This document shows, piece by piece, positions 1 through 7,249 of a stretch of DNA of 64,000 bases. The stretch covers positions 62,001-126,000 of the forward strand of contig NZ_JAKVIL010000004.1 in the NCBI RefSeq assembly GCF_022601675.1, in the 5' to 3' direction. The notes under the pieces are model-generated. The model was given only the letters and a program-made list of their open reading frames with translations. It was not told the origin of the DNA and did no database searches. The position numbers and the translations under genes are program-made. The stretch is from Ancylobacter gelatini. GTDB taxonomy: Bacteria > Pseudomonadota > Alphaproteobacteria > Rhizobiales > Xanthobacteraceae. Position 1 is the stretch's first letter. Each line of letters begins with the position of its first letter.

Positions 1-1727
1 TGCTGCTCGATGGCACTGGCGCGGCGGCGGACCGGCAGGCGGCGCAGGACGCGGCGGAGGCTGCTGCGGCTGCTGCTAATGTCGCCGGTCCGGCGGGTGC
101 TGCGGCCGTAGCGGCGGCGGAGATCATCCAGCCGCTCGCGGTGCAGGTGGGCGCGGATGCGACGGCCGTTGAGGTGGCTCGTGGCGAGGTGGCCGGGAAT
201 GCGGCGGCGGTTGCGAGCAACAAGGCCGCGACAGACGCGGCCCGCGACGATGCGGTGACCGCAGCGGCCAACACGAACGCCAATCTCGACGGCGGGCCGG
301 TGTTTATAACCGAGGCCGAACTGCTCGCCTATGTGCCGGCGGATCGCAAACCGGCGACTCTCGCGGTCAATAGCGGCTCGCGGCGGCGCGGCGTCTATCG
401 CCGCACGGCCGGGGCATGGCCCTCGACGCCCGAGAGCGACACGCTGCCGGCGGTCGATGGCCGCACAGCCGTGCTTGAGACGGCCGTGCGGGTGGATGCC
501 GAGATCCCCGGCATCATGGCTGCTCTCTCAGGCCCCAACGGCGAAGCGACGTGGATCGAGGCTAACGATCAGGACGGTGGCCCGACCGACGAGTCGGCAC
601 AGATGATGGCGCCGCCGTTACTTGCGACGGGTCTTTTCCCCGCCGATCAGGAGTACGAGGGCGCCGAGGATCGCTCCATGGTTATGGGGTGGGCGAACCC
701 GGTGACGAAACGCATCGAAGTCATCTCGCCGCATTTCGATCTCGGTAGTGACGGCCGGTTCACCGAGGCGGCGCTCCGCGACATCGCCGCGTCAATGAGC
801 GCTCTCGGGTTGAGCGGCGGGACGGATATCCGTTCCGATGGGACGTGGCGCCATCCCGACACGCTCGACTTGGTGCCGACGCTGGCGAACCCTCTGCAAT
901 GGGTCGGCTGGGGCTCCAGCACCATGGACGGCCTGCACTCGTCTCTCACAACGCTGGCGGCGGCTTGGGGTGCTGCATTCTACGGCGGCGGTCGAGGTGG
1001 CGAGCTGAATGATCAGATTCTCGCGCGCATGGGCGCCGTCCCGCTCACTCTGTCGGCCGTCACGATCCCGGCATCGGGACCGGTCGCGGTCGCAGCGAAC
1101 ATCGGCGACGGCTATGCCGGGCCGGCCACTTACAGCGGGTACCTCGCGCTTGCGGGCGGCGCGCAGCTCGCCGGCACGCTTGGCAATGACGGCTCGGGCG
1201 GGCGTATCTTCACACGCGCACTAGCCGGTGACGCCGTGACCATTCCGAACGGCACGCCCTTTGTCCCCGATGCGGCGCGGCTGTACCGGGATTCCACGGT
1301 CCTGCTGAACCTGGGCAAGAACAACCTCAACGACGGCTACGCGCTTGAGAGCATCGTTCGGGGCAATCGCATCGCCTATGCGTGGCTCTCTCCGCTGGTC
1401 AAGCGCGTCCTGGTCATCGGCCATCCGCCGAAGCGTGACGACACGGCAGGGTCTGAAGGGATGCTGCTCTATCAGGCCGTGCGCGACTATGAGATGGCGC
1501 GATACCGTCAAGATTACATCGACGTCGGCGGCTATCTGTTCAGCGAGCTGATCTGGTCTCACCTCGGCTGGATCAAGACCGAAACTGACATTGCTGAGCT
1601 GGCGGCCGGCAAGCTGCCCTCCCGTTTTTTCGCTGACTATTTGCATCTTCAGCCGTCGGTGCGATCCGCCATCGTCACCTATCTCATCAAGCCGCGCATG
1701 ATCGCTCTCGGCTGGTACGGAGCCTGA
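1..1727 (+). CDS. Phage tail/host-interaction protein with SGNH-hydrolase motifs (5' end outside window)
   Basis: The frame is open to the first base of the window, so the gene starts upstream and only its C-terminal part is seen. The first ~60 codons are rich in Ala, Asn and Asp, as in the coiled connector regions of tail-fibre proteins. The rest carries SGNH/GDSL-type blocks: GWGSST near base 909 (block I Ser), a Gly-rich GGGRGG near 984 (block II), LGKNNL near 1312 (block III-like Asn) and DYLH near 1636 (block V Asp/His). The expected role is deacylation of surface glycans during phage adsorption. Function is inferred from motifs. The phage context comes from the downstream genes. Confidence 0.6.
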   Translation, partial: LLDGTGAAADRQAAQDAAEAAAAAANVAGPAGAAAVAAAEIIQPLAVQVGADATAVEVARGEVAGNAAAVASNKAATDAARDDAVTAAANTNANLDGGPVFITEAELLAYVPADRKPATLAVNSGSRRRGVYRRTAGAWPSTPESDTLPAVDGRTAVLETAVRVDAEIPGIMAALSGPNGEATWIEANDQDGGPTDESAQMMAPPLLATGLFPADQEYEGAEDRSMVMGWANPVTKRIEVISPHFDLGSDGRFTEAALRDIAASMSALGLSGGTDIRSDGTWRHPDTLDLVPTLANPLQWVGWGSSTMDGLHSSLTTLAAAWGAAFYGGGRGGELNDQILARMGAVPLTLSAVTIPASGPVAVAANIGDGYAGPATYSGYLALAGGAQLAGTLGNDGSGGRIFTRALAGDAVTIPNGTPFVPDAARLYRDSTVLLNLGKNNLNDGYALESIVRGNRIAYAWLSPLVKRVLVIGHPPKRDDTAGSEGMLLYQAVRDYEMARYRQDYIDVGGYLFSELIWSHLGWIKTETDIAELAAGKLPSRFFADYLHLQPSVRSAIVTYLIKPRMIALGWYGA

Positions 1728-1728
1728 C

Positions 1729-2478
1729 ATGACCTTCATCCTTCAAGCCAAGAACCCGCCTGCAAACCCCGTTCGTTTCCTCCCTGATCTCGGTCGCGGT
1801 CTGCTGTTCGACTTCGACGCGCGAACTATCGATGACGCCGAGGACGGCGAACCAGTCTCAGCCTGGGAATCCGCGCGCGGTGACGCTACGGGCATCAAGA
1901 CGCTGGTGGCCGCTGACTCGCCCCCCACCTACAAGGCGGACGCCATCAATGGCCTGCCGGCCCTGCGCTTCGGCAAGTCGGCTGGCGACGACACTATGAC
2001 GGCGGTCGGGGACACGGACTATCCCGACTTCACGGTCTCGATGCTCTTTCGGTTCGACGAAATCGGGGCCTTCATCAATACCAATGGGACGCAGGTGCTC
2101 AATGGCACCTCGTCGGGTCGCTACCTGGTGATCCGACCCTCGTCAGGCGGCGCGCTCTATGTCGGCGCAGGCCAAAGTGGAATCAGCATGGGCTCCGTGC
2201 TCTCGGGCACCGAGACCGCATGGCACCTGCTCACCTACTCGTTCAGTAACACCGAAGGTGGCACGCTGCGCCGCAAGCTCGATGCCCGGCCGATCGCATC
2301 GTCGACTGGCCACACATCGACCGGAACGTCGGGCATCCTGCGCCACCTGCGGATCGGGGCGCCAGGCGCGCTGTCGGCTACCGAGATCGCGCGGTTCCGC
2401 GGCTCCAGCCGCATCTGGCGTGACGACGAATTCGAGGCCTGGCACGCCAAGGCGCTCGCCGAATACGGGTTGGCCTGA
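1729..2478 (+). CDS. LamG/concanavalin-like phage structural protein
   Basis: This 249-aa protein begins with ATG one base after the preceding stop, so it is translationally linked to the tail protein. Its pattern (LLFDFDARTI near the N-terminus, then GLPALRFG, LLTYSF and RKLDARPI) resembles LamG/concanavalin A-like beta-sandwich domains attached to phage tips. The C-terminus has WRDDEFEAWHAKALAEYG, a helix common at the end of such tail-tip proteins. There is no signal peptide. It probably binds host surface carbohydrate together with the upstream protein, but the exact tail role is not determined. Confidence 0.5.
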   Translation: MTFILQAKNPPANPVRFLPDLGRGLLFDFDARTIDDAEDGEPVSAWESARGDATGIKTLVAADSPPTYKADAINGLPALRFGKSAGDDTMTAVGDTDYPDFTVSMLFRFDEIGAFINTNGTQVLNGTSSGRYLVIRPSSGGALYVGAGQSGISMGSVLSGTETAWHLLTYSFSNTEGGTLRRKLDARPIASSTGHTSTGTSGILRHLRIGAPGALSATEIARFRGSSRIWRDDEFEAWHAKALAEYGLA

Positions 2479-2620
2479 CCGATCGGTGGCGAGGTCCGGC
2501 TTTCGCCGGCGCGGGGCTGTTTTGCCGACGAAACCCGCGAGCAGTGCAGACGCATAACTGCCACCCCGCCCCGTGCTCTGGTGAGCGGTGACGAGGTGCA
2601 GCATGTGGGTTTAATTTCGA

Positions 2621-2812
2621 GTGAAGGATATAAGATGCCGATGTGGCGCGCTGCTTTTTCGCGCCGATGCCGGCGCCCTGAAGGGCGCTGTCGAGATCAA
2701 GTGCCGCCGCTGCGGCACGCTCAACTCATTGAGGCCGATCGAGCCCACCACCGAGCGCCCCGAGCGTCAGTCCAATGGAGACGACGCATGCGGTTTCGTT
2801 GTGAGAAAATAG
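2621..2812 (+). CDS. com: Com-like zinc-ribbon translational activator (phage Mu Com family)
   Basis: This 63-aa protein starts with GTG and contains a compact zinc ribbon, C6-x-C8 and C28-x2-C31 (IRCRCG and IKCRRCGTLN). The pattern is typical of the phage Mu Com family. In Mu, Com binds mom mRNA and exposes the mom ribosome-binding site. Here the last 25 bases of com overlap the start of a DNA methyltransferase gene in another frame, so the same translational switch is plausible with a methyltransferase as the target instead of Mom. Family assignment rests on size, the four cysteines and gene order. Confidence 0.75.
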   Translation: MKDIRCRCGALLFRADAGALKGAVEIKCRRCGTLNSLRPIEPTTERPERQSNGDDACGFVVRK

Positions 2813-3513
2813 GTCGGGCTACTCTCTATCTAGGCGATGCTCTGGAGATCCTGCGCGAGCTGCAGCCGGGCTTCGGCGGCGTGCTTTCCGACCCACCTTA
2901 CTCAAGCGGCGGCGCGAGCCTGTCCGCCCGAACGCAAGTGACCTCGGCTAAGTACCAGTCCAGCGCGCATCGTGGCCTTTACCCTGAGTTCGTCGGCGAC
3001 ACGCGTGACCAGCGCTCCTATCTGGCCTGGTCAACTCTTTGGCTCGGCCGAGCGCGTGATCTGGTCCAGCCCGGCGGGATCTGCGCGACCTTCACCGACT
3101 GGCGCCAGCTCCCCGTGACCACCGACGCGATCCAGTGCGCCGGCTGGATTTGGCGAGGCGTGGTGCCGTGGGACAAAACGGAGCGCGGCCGGCCTCAGCA
3201 AGGCCGCTATCGAGCGCAGGCGGAGTACGTGGTGTGGGGATCCAACGGTGCGCGACCGTTGTCAGGGCCGGTCGCTCCAGGCGTGTTTCGCATGCCCGTG
3301 CCGGCGCAAAAGCACCATATCGCTGGCAAGCCGGTCGAGCTGATGACCGGACTCCTGTCGATCATGAAGGGCGCGGTGCTGGATCCGTTCATGGGTTCCG
3401 GCACGGTCGGCATTGCATGCGCCCAACTGGGACTGGACTACGTTGGTATCGAGATGAGCGAGGAGTATTTTGAGATCGCGTGCCGGCGGCTGCGGGCTGT
3501 GGGTGGTGCCTGA
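2788..3513 (+). CDS. Phage DNA (N4-cytosine/N6-adenine) methyltransferase
   Basis: This 241-aa SAM-dependent methyltransferase has the catalytic DPPY at residues 35-38 and the SAM-binding FMGSGT at about 201-206, i.e. the motif IV-before-motif I order of beta-class N4C/N6A enzymes. I chose ATG 2788 because GGAGA lies 8 bases upstream and the conserved MRFRCEKIGRATLYLGDAL start follows. An in-frame GTG at 2581 would add 69 unlike residues. The start lies inside com, so expression is probably coupled to Com. Likely role is modification of phage DNA against host restriction. Target sequence cannot be read from the gene. Confidence 0.85.
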   Translation: MRFRCEKIGRATLYLGDALEILRELQPGFGGVLSDPPYSSGGASLSARTQVTSAKYQSSAHRGLYPEFVGDTRDQRSYLAWSTLWLGRARDLVQPGGICATFTDWRQLPVTTDAIQCAGWIWRGVVPWDKTERGRPQQGRYRAQAEYVVWGSNGARPLSGPVAPGVFRMPVPAQKHHIAGKPVELMTGLLSIMKGAVLDPFMGSGTVGIACAQLGLDYVGIEMSEEYFEIACRRLRAVGGA

Positions 3514-4605
3514 GTGACGTTGACTCCCGAGTGCGTTTGTTCTGTTTATGTTCTCATGACAGACGGCGCACTCGGGATCATCTGCATTGAATGTACCTGC
3601 GGCCGCCGCACATGGGCGCACGCGTCCGAGCTGGGCTTTCGTAGCGACCAAGAGCTTAAGGGCCGGCTTAGCTGCCGGAGTTGCGGATCTCGGGACGTGA
3701 TGATCACGCGCCCCGCGCAGGTGCTATGTGAACCGAAATTCGAGGTTCATTTGGGCTTCAGGATCGAAGAGTGGGACCACGCGGCGGATCGCCCGAAGCA
3801 CCTTATGGCGCTTGCTGAGAATATCTCGGTTGCGCACGCGGCTTTCGAGGCCGCTCGCAAGGATCGTCCCGAGCGCTATGTTCTGCTGAGGCAAGGCACG
3901 CGTGTAGTTACGGATAGCTTCAGGGACGAAGAGGCTCAGATGTGCGGACGGTTCTCTCAGCATTATACGTGGCAGCAAATCCACGCTTTCAGCCAGCCTC
4001 TTACGCTCTCCGGCCCGCCGCTCAATCTTGAGCCTCGTTACAATATCAGCCCGACCCAACAAGTCGGTGCTTTGGTCCCTCAGTCCGATGGATCATTGGC
4101 CTATGAGCGGAAGCGCTGGTGGCTCGTGCCTGGATGGTGGAGCAAGACACTGCGCGAGGTGCCCGCTACCTTCAACGCGCGGGCCGAAGGCATCGAGGCT
4201 AAGCCCATGTTTCGCGACGCTTGGAAGCGTCGGCGATGCATTATTCCGGCGAGCGGTTTTTTCGAGTGGAGCGGCCCTAAAGCCGCGCGCCTGCCCTGGT
4301 ATATTTCGGCGGCTGATGGCGGGCTGCTCGGCATGGCGGGGCTGCATGACACCTGGACGGATCGTGAGACCGGGGATGAGGTGCAAAGCTGCACGATCAT
4401 CACCTGTGCGGCTAACGCATTTATGAGCGAGATCCATGATCGGATGCCCGTCTTCCTCGCCCCGGCGACCTGGGAAAGCTATTTGGCTCAGCCTGATCTG
4501 GATACGCTAAAGCCGGCGCCGGAGGGACTGCTCCAGCGCTGGCGCGTTACGTCAGAGATGAACAGCAATCGTTTTGAGGCGCCGGCGGCCATTCAGCCCC
4601 TCTAA
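3514..4605 (+). CDS. Zinc-ribbon extension in frame with SRAP (YedK/HMCES-like) protein
   Basis: The 363-codon frame starts with GTG right after the methyltransferase stop. Residues 1-142 hold two cysteine clusters (C24, C27, C29 and C54, C57) and look like small prophage zinc-ribbon proteins. From residue 143 it is a complete 221-aa SRAP domain starting MCGRFSQ, with Asn79, Glu109 and His166 (SRAP numbering) at the expected active-site places. SRAP proteins use Cys2, exposed after Met removal, to crosslink abasic sites in single-stranded DNA. In the long form that cysteine is buried inside the chain. An internal ATG at 3940 preceded by AGAGG would produce the active short form (3940-4605). 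Confidence 0.8.
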   Translation: MTLTPECVCSVYVLMTDGALGIICIECTCGRRTWAHASELGFRSDQELKGRLSCRSCGSRDVMITRPAQVLCEPKFEVHLGFRIEEWDHAADRPKHLMALAENISVAHAAFEAARKDRPERYVLLRQGTRVVTDSFRDEEAQMCGRFSQHYTWQQIHAFSQPLTLSGPPLNLEPRYNISPTQQVGALVPQSDGSLAYERKRWWLVPGWWSKTLREVPATFNARAEGIEAKPMFRDAWKRRRCIIPASGFFEWSGPKAARLPWYISAADGGLLGMAGLHDTWTDRETGDEVQSCTIITCAANAFMSEIHDRMPVFLAPATWESYLAQPDLDTLKPAPEGLLQRWRVTSEMNSNRFEAPAAIQPL

Positions 4606-4628
4606 GGTGGCGGCCGGCTATGAGGATT

Positions 4629-4672
4629 GCTGCAAAAGGCAGCGGCGATCACTGCAAAAGATGCCGGCGCGC
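4629..4672. repeat. Two 22-bp direct repeats, candidate transposase-binding sites at prophage right end
   Basis: Unit 1 (4629-4650) and unit 2 (4651-4672) match at 15 of 22 positions: a shared CTGCAAAAG, four variable bases, then CGGCG. The repeats abut exactly with a 22-bp period, about two helical turns, as MuA sites do at the ends of Mu. They lie 24 bases after the last phage gene and just before the point where the host bcsS reading frame resumes. Identification as end-type sites is inference. The matching left end is outside the window. Confidence 0.5.
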
Positions 4673-4912
4673 TATACCCGCCTGGGCCCGAAGGCGAAAA
4701 CCCTCCCGGTCCATCGGCCCGAACGGCGCCCAGGCCGCGCCGGCCCAGCCGTAAGACGTGTCTCGCGCGACATCGACGCCGGAATAGAAATAGAAGTGCG
4801 ATGGCGGGGTTTGGTCGCTCAGCTCATCGGCGACGGCAGGCATCGCAAAACCGCCCGCCGCAAGCAGGCCGATAACCAGCGCATCCTTCGCACGCCGGCG
4901 CGCCCGACGCAT
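4649..4912 (-). pseudogene. BcsS-like cellulose biosynthesis protein, cut off by the prophage
   Basis: The frame codes for 87 residues: a signal peptide (ALVIGLLAAGGFAMPAVADE) followed by FYFYSGVDVARDTSYGWAGAAWAPFG, typical of the N-terminus of BcsS, an outer-membrane-type cellulose biosynthesis protein of alphaproteobacteria (usually well over 200 aa). Similarity stops at about residue 79 (base ~4676). The remaining codons run into the repeats at the prophage end and then a stop. The rest of the gene would lie left of the prophage, outside the window. A loss of bcsS function is expected unless the phage excises. Confidence 0.6.
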
Positions 4913-5063
4913 CGCGGTACCGCCTTGTGCTTCGCGGGTGAATAACTCGATACCTCAGCGGAACACAGGCAGACGGTTGTACTCAATCAACCCGTGATTG
5001 AGCGCCTTGCGCCAGACCGTGCAGAAGCTACACATTTCGTCGCAGTCGGGGCCAAAACGGCAC
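4913..5063. other. Intergenic region between bcsS remnant and DUF488 gene
   Basis: No convincing gene. On the - strand a frame ending at 4955 reads CDEMCSFC and then VWRKALNHGLIEYNRLPVF. It has only a 26-codon ATG version (5035-4955) without a clear ribosome-binding site, or a longer CTG-started version overlapping the DUF488 gene. The Cys spacing is suggestive of a tiny metal-binding peptide but is not enough for a call. Confidence 0.3.
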
Positions 5064-5525
5064 TCAGACCGGCGCGGCGGCGAGATGTTCGACAGGAATG
5101 CCGACCCGCTCGCAGATGATGCCGGCGATCATCTGCCGGTGGCAGTGCTCCGGATGGCGCTCATAGCACAGAAGGCAGACCCGCCGGCCCGCGCTCACCA
5201 GCGCGGCCAGTTCGTCCATCTGCGCCCGTGCCGTCGGCGTTTCCAGATGCGCGCTATAGATACGGTGCAACTCGCCAAAATGTCCGGTACGCGCCGCCTG
5301 CCGGCCCTCGGCCGGCGTGCCGAGCCCGCGCAGATGCAGATAGCCGATGCCGATATTGGACACGCCCGCCGCCAGCAGGCTCTTGGAGAAGCCGGCGCGC
5401 CGCGAGGCGGCCACGGCGCGGACATCCACCAGCAGGTCCACGCCAGCGCCCGTGAGCGCATCGAGAACCGAGGAGGACGAGACCTGCTCATAGCCGATGG
5501 TGAAAAGCGGGCCGGGGACTGACAT
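5064..5525 (-). CDS. DUF488 family protein
   Basis: This 153-aa protein has the usual DUF488 features: FTIGYEQ at the N-terminus, VDVRAVAASRRAGFSK in the middle and LLCYERHPEHCHRQMIA near the C-terminus, where the Cys/His cluster is the conserved part of the family. Length matches the family. Biochemical function is not established. It begins with ATG on the - strand and faces the HerA-like gene across a ~170-base divergent region. No operon partner is visible. Confidence 0.85.
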   Translation of the reverse strand: MSVPGPLFTIGYEQVSSSSVLDALTGAGVDLLVDVRAVAASRRAGFSKSLLAAGVSNIGIGYLHLRGLGTPAEGRQAARTGHFGELHRIYSAHLETPTARAQMDELAALVSAGRRVCLLCYERHPEHCHRQMIAGIICERVGIPVEHLAAAPV

Positions 5526-5701
5526 GGCTCAGATGTGGCAGAGCCCGCCGCCCTTGTCGAGCCGCAAGCCCCTTGCGGGAATCGCGCGAATCTGTGGACG
5601 TTTCACCGCGCCACCACCATCACCCCTTCACACGGTGCTAGAGGCTTGAGGCTGCCGGCCGCCGGGCTGGTGACGCGAGCGACAGGGACGTTTTGAGCGG
5701 C

Positions 5702-7186
5702 ATGAAGATCGGCATCGATCTGGGGACCAACACCACCGGCCAGCCGGTGCGGCTCGATCTCGAAGAACTGCTGTCCACGCGCCTGCTGGTGCAGGGCAAT
5801 TCCGGCTCGGGCAAATCCCACCTGCTGCGCCGCCTGCTGGAACAGAGCGCCGGCCATGTGCAGCAGGCGATCATCGACCCGGAGGGCGACTTCGTCGGGC
5901 TCGCCGAGCGCTACGGCCATGTGGTGATCGACGCCGAGCGCACCGCCGGGGAAATTCAGCGCATCGCCGCGCGCATTCGCCGCCATCGCGCCTCCGTGGT
6001 GTTCAATCTGGAGGGCCTCGACGCCGACGCCCAGATGCGCTCGGCCGCCGCCTTCCTCAACGGGCTGTTCGACGCCGAGCGGGAATACTGGTTTCCGATG
6101 CTGGTCATCGTCGACGAAGCCCAGCTTTTCGCGCCCTCGGGCGCGGGCGAGATTTCAGACGAGGCACGCCGCATCTCGCTCAGCGCCATGACCAATCTGA
6201 TGTGCCGCGGCCGCAAGCGCGGGCTCGCCGGCGTGATCGCGACCCAGCGCCTCGCCAAGCTCGCCAAGAACGTCGCGGCGGAAGCCTCCAACTTTTTGAT
6301 GGGCCGCACCTTCCTCGACATCGACATGGCGCGCGCCGCCGACCTGCTCGGCATGGAGAAGCGGCAGGCAGAGAGCTTCCGCGACCTCAATACGGGTTCC
6401 TTCGTGGCGCTCGGCCCCGCGCTGTCGCGCCGTCCGCTGCCGGTGAAGATCGGTGTGGTCGAGACCGCCAGCCGCAACGGACGCCCCGAATTGATGCCGC
6501 CGCCGGAAATGGGCACGGCGGAGCTTCAGGACCTGATCTTCGACGATCTGGGCGGCGAGCCGGCGCCGATGCCCGCGCCGCGCCTGCAGCCGCGCGCCAC
6601 CGACGACATTCTCGACACGCTCGAAGTGACGCCCGCGCCGGTTCCGGTACCGGTCGACCCGGAAGCCGTCGCCGCCTTCGAGGCTGAACGGGAAGCGCTG
6701 ATCGAGGAGATCATCCGCCAGTTCGTCGCCGACCCGGAGGCACCGTTCCGCTCCGCCGCCGCGCTCTACCCGGACTTCCTCGTGCATTGCCGGGTGCGGC
6801 GCATCGGCTCGCGCGTGCCCGACCTCGCCGATTTCACCCGCCGTCTCGCCATTGCCCGTGCCGGAATGGACGGGCGGATGGAGGATGAGGGCTGGCAACG
6901 TGCGGTGGAACAGGCCTCGCGCTTGCCGGAGGAGATGCAGGGCGTGTTCCTGCTGCTGGCGCGCGCCGGCATGGAGGGCGCGCCGTCCCCGGCGGACGAA
7001 GCGCTGGCCCGCGCCTATGGCAGCCGTTCGCCCTCGCGCGGGCGCTGGCTGCTGACCTATATGGAAGAGCGCGGCCATCTGGTGTGCGAGGCCGATTTCC
7101 GCGGCCGGCGCGTGGTGCGCTTCCCCACGCTCGGCTGGAAGACCGCGCCGGGCGACCCCAAGGCCGCCGCCGGCCTCGCTTCCTGA
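5702..7186 (+). CDS. HerA/FtsK-like ATP-binding protein (DUF87-type ATPase)
   Basis: About 494 aa. The N-terminal half is a P-loop ATPase of the HerA/DUF87 type: Walker A GNSGSGKSH at residues ~32-40, DPEGDFVGLAERYG after it, Walker B MLVIVDEAQ, and GRKRGLAGVIATQRLAKL as the sensor segment. Family members move or unwind DNA as hexamers. The C-terminal ~200 residues are an Ala/Pro-rich linker and a helical part with no match I recognise. A TTG at 5693 (MSGMK) is better spaced from AGGGA and may be the true start. There is no nuclease or SIR2-like partner next to it, so a defence role is not supported. Confidence 0.75.
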   Translation: MKIGIDLGTNTTGQPVRLDLEELLSTRLLVQGNSGSGKSHLLRRLLEQSAGHVQQAIIDPEGDFVGLAERYGHVVIDAERTAGEIQRIAARIRRHRASVVFNLEGLDADAQMRSAAAFLNGLFDAEREYWFPMLVIVDEAQLFAPSGAGEISDEARRISLSAMTNLMCRGRKRGLAGVIATQRLAKLAKNVAAEASNFLMGRTFLDIDMARAADLLGMEKRQAESFRDLNTGSFVALGPALSRRPLPVKIGVVETASRNGRPELMPPPEMGTAELQDLIFDDLGGEPAPMPAPRLQPRATDDILDTLEVTPAPVPVPVDPEAVAAFEAEREALIEEIIRQFVADPEAPFRSAAALYPDFLVHCRVRRIGSRVPDLADFTRRLAIARAGMDGRMEDEGWQRAVEQASRLPEEMQGVFLLLARAGMEGAPSPADEALARAYGSRSPSRGRWLLTYMEERGHLVCEADFRGRRVVRFPTLGWKTAPGDPKAAAGLAS

Positions 7187-7205
7187 TCACATGCCCTTGA
7201 ACGAC

Positions 7206-7230
7206 GATGCCCGGCACGGGGCCGGGCATC
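7206..7230. terminator. Stem-loop between convergent HerA-like and dctM genes
   Basis: A perfect 10-bp stem (GATGCCCGGC / GCCGGGCATC) with a 5-base loop lies between two convergent genes. It has no T run, so it is a probable rather than certain bidirectional terminator. Confidence 0.55.
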
Positions 7231-7249
7231 GCGCATATGTGCCGCGTCC

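Noticed and set aside
4574..4945. Open frames on + across the prophage/bcsS junction
   Set aside because: Arg/Pro-rich sequence without SD; the - strand BcsS reading is more convincing.
5603..5986. 127-codon - frame at the start of the HerA-like gene
   Set aside because: Overlaps the clear Walker A coding region and has no family match.
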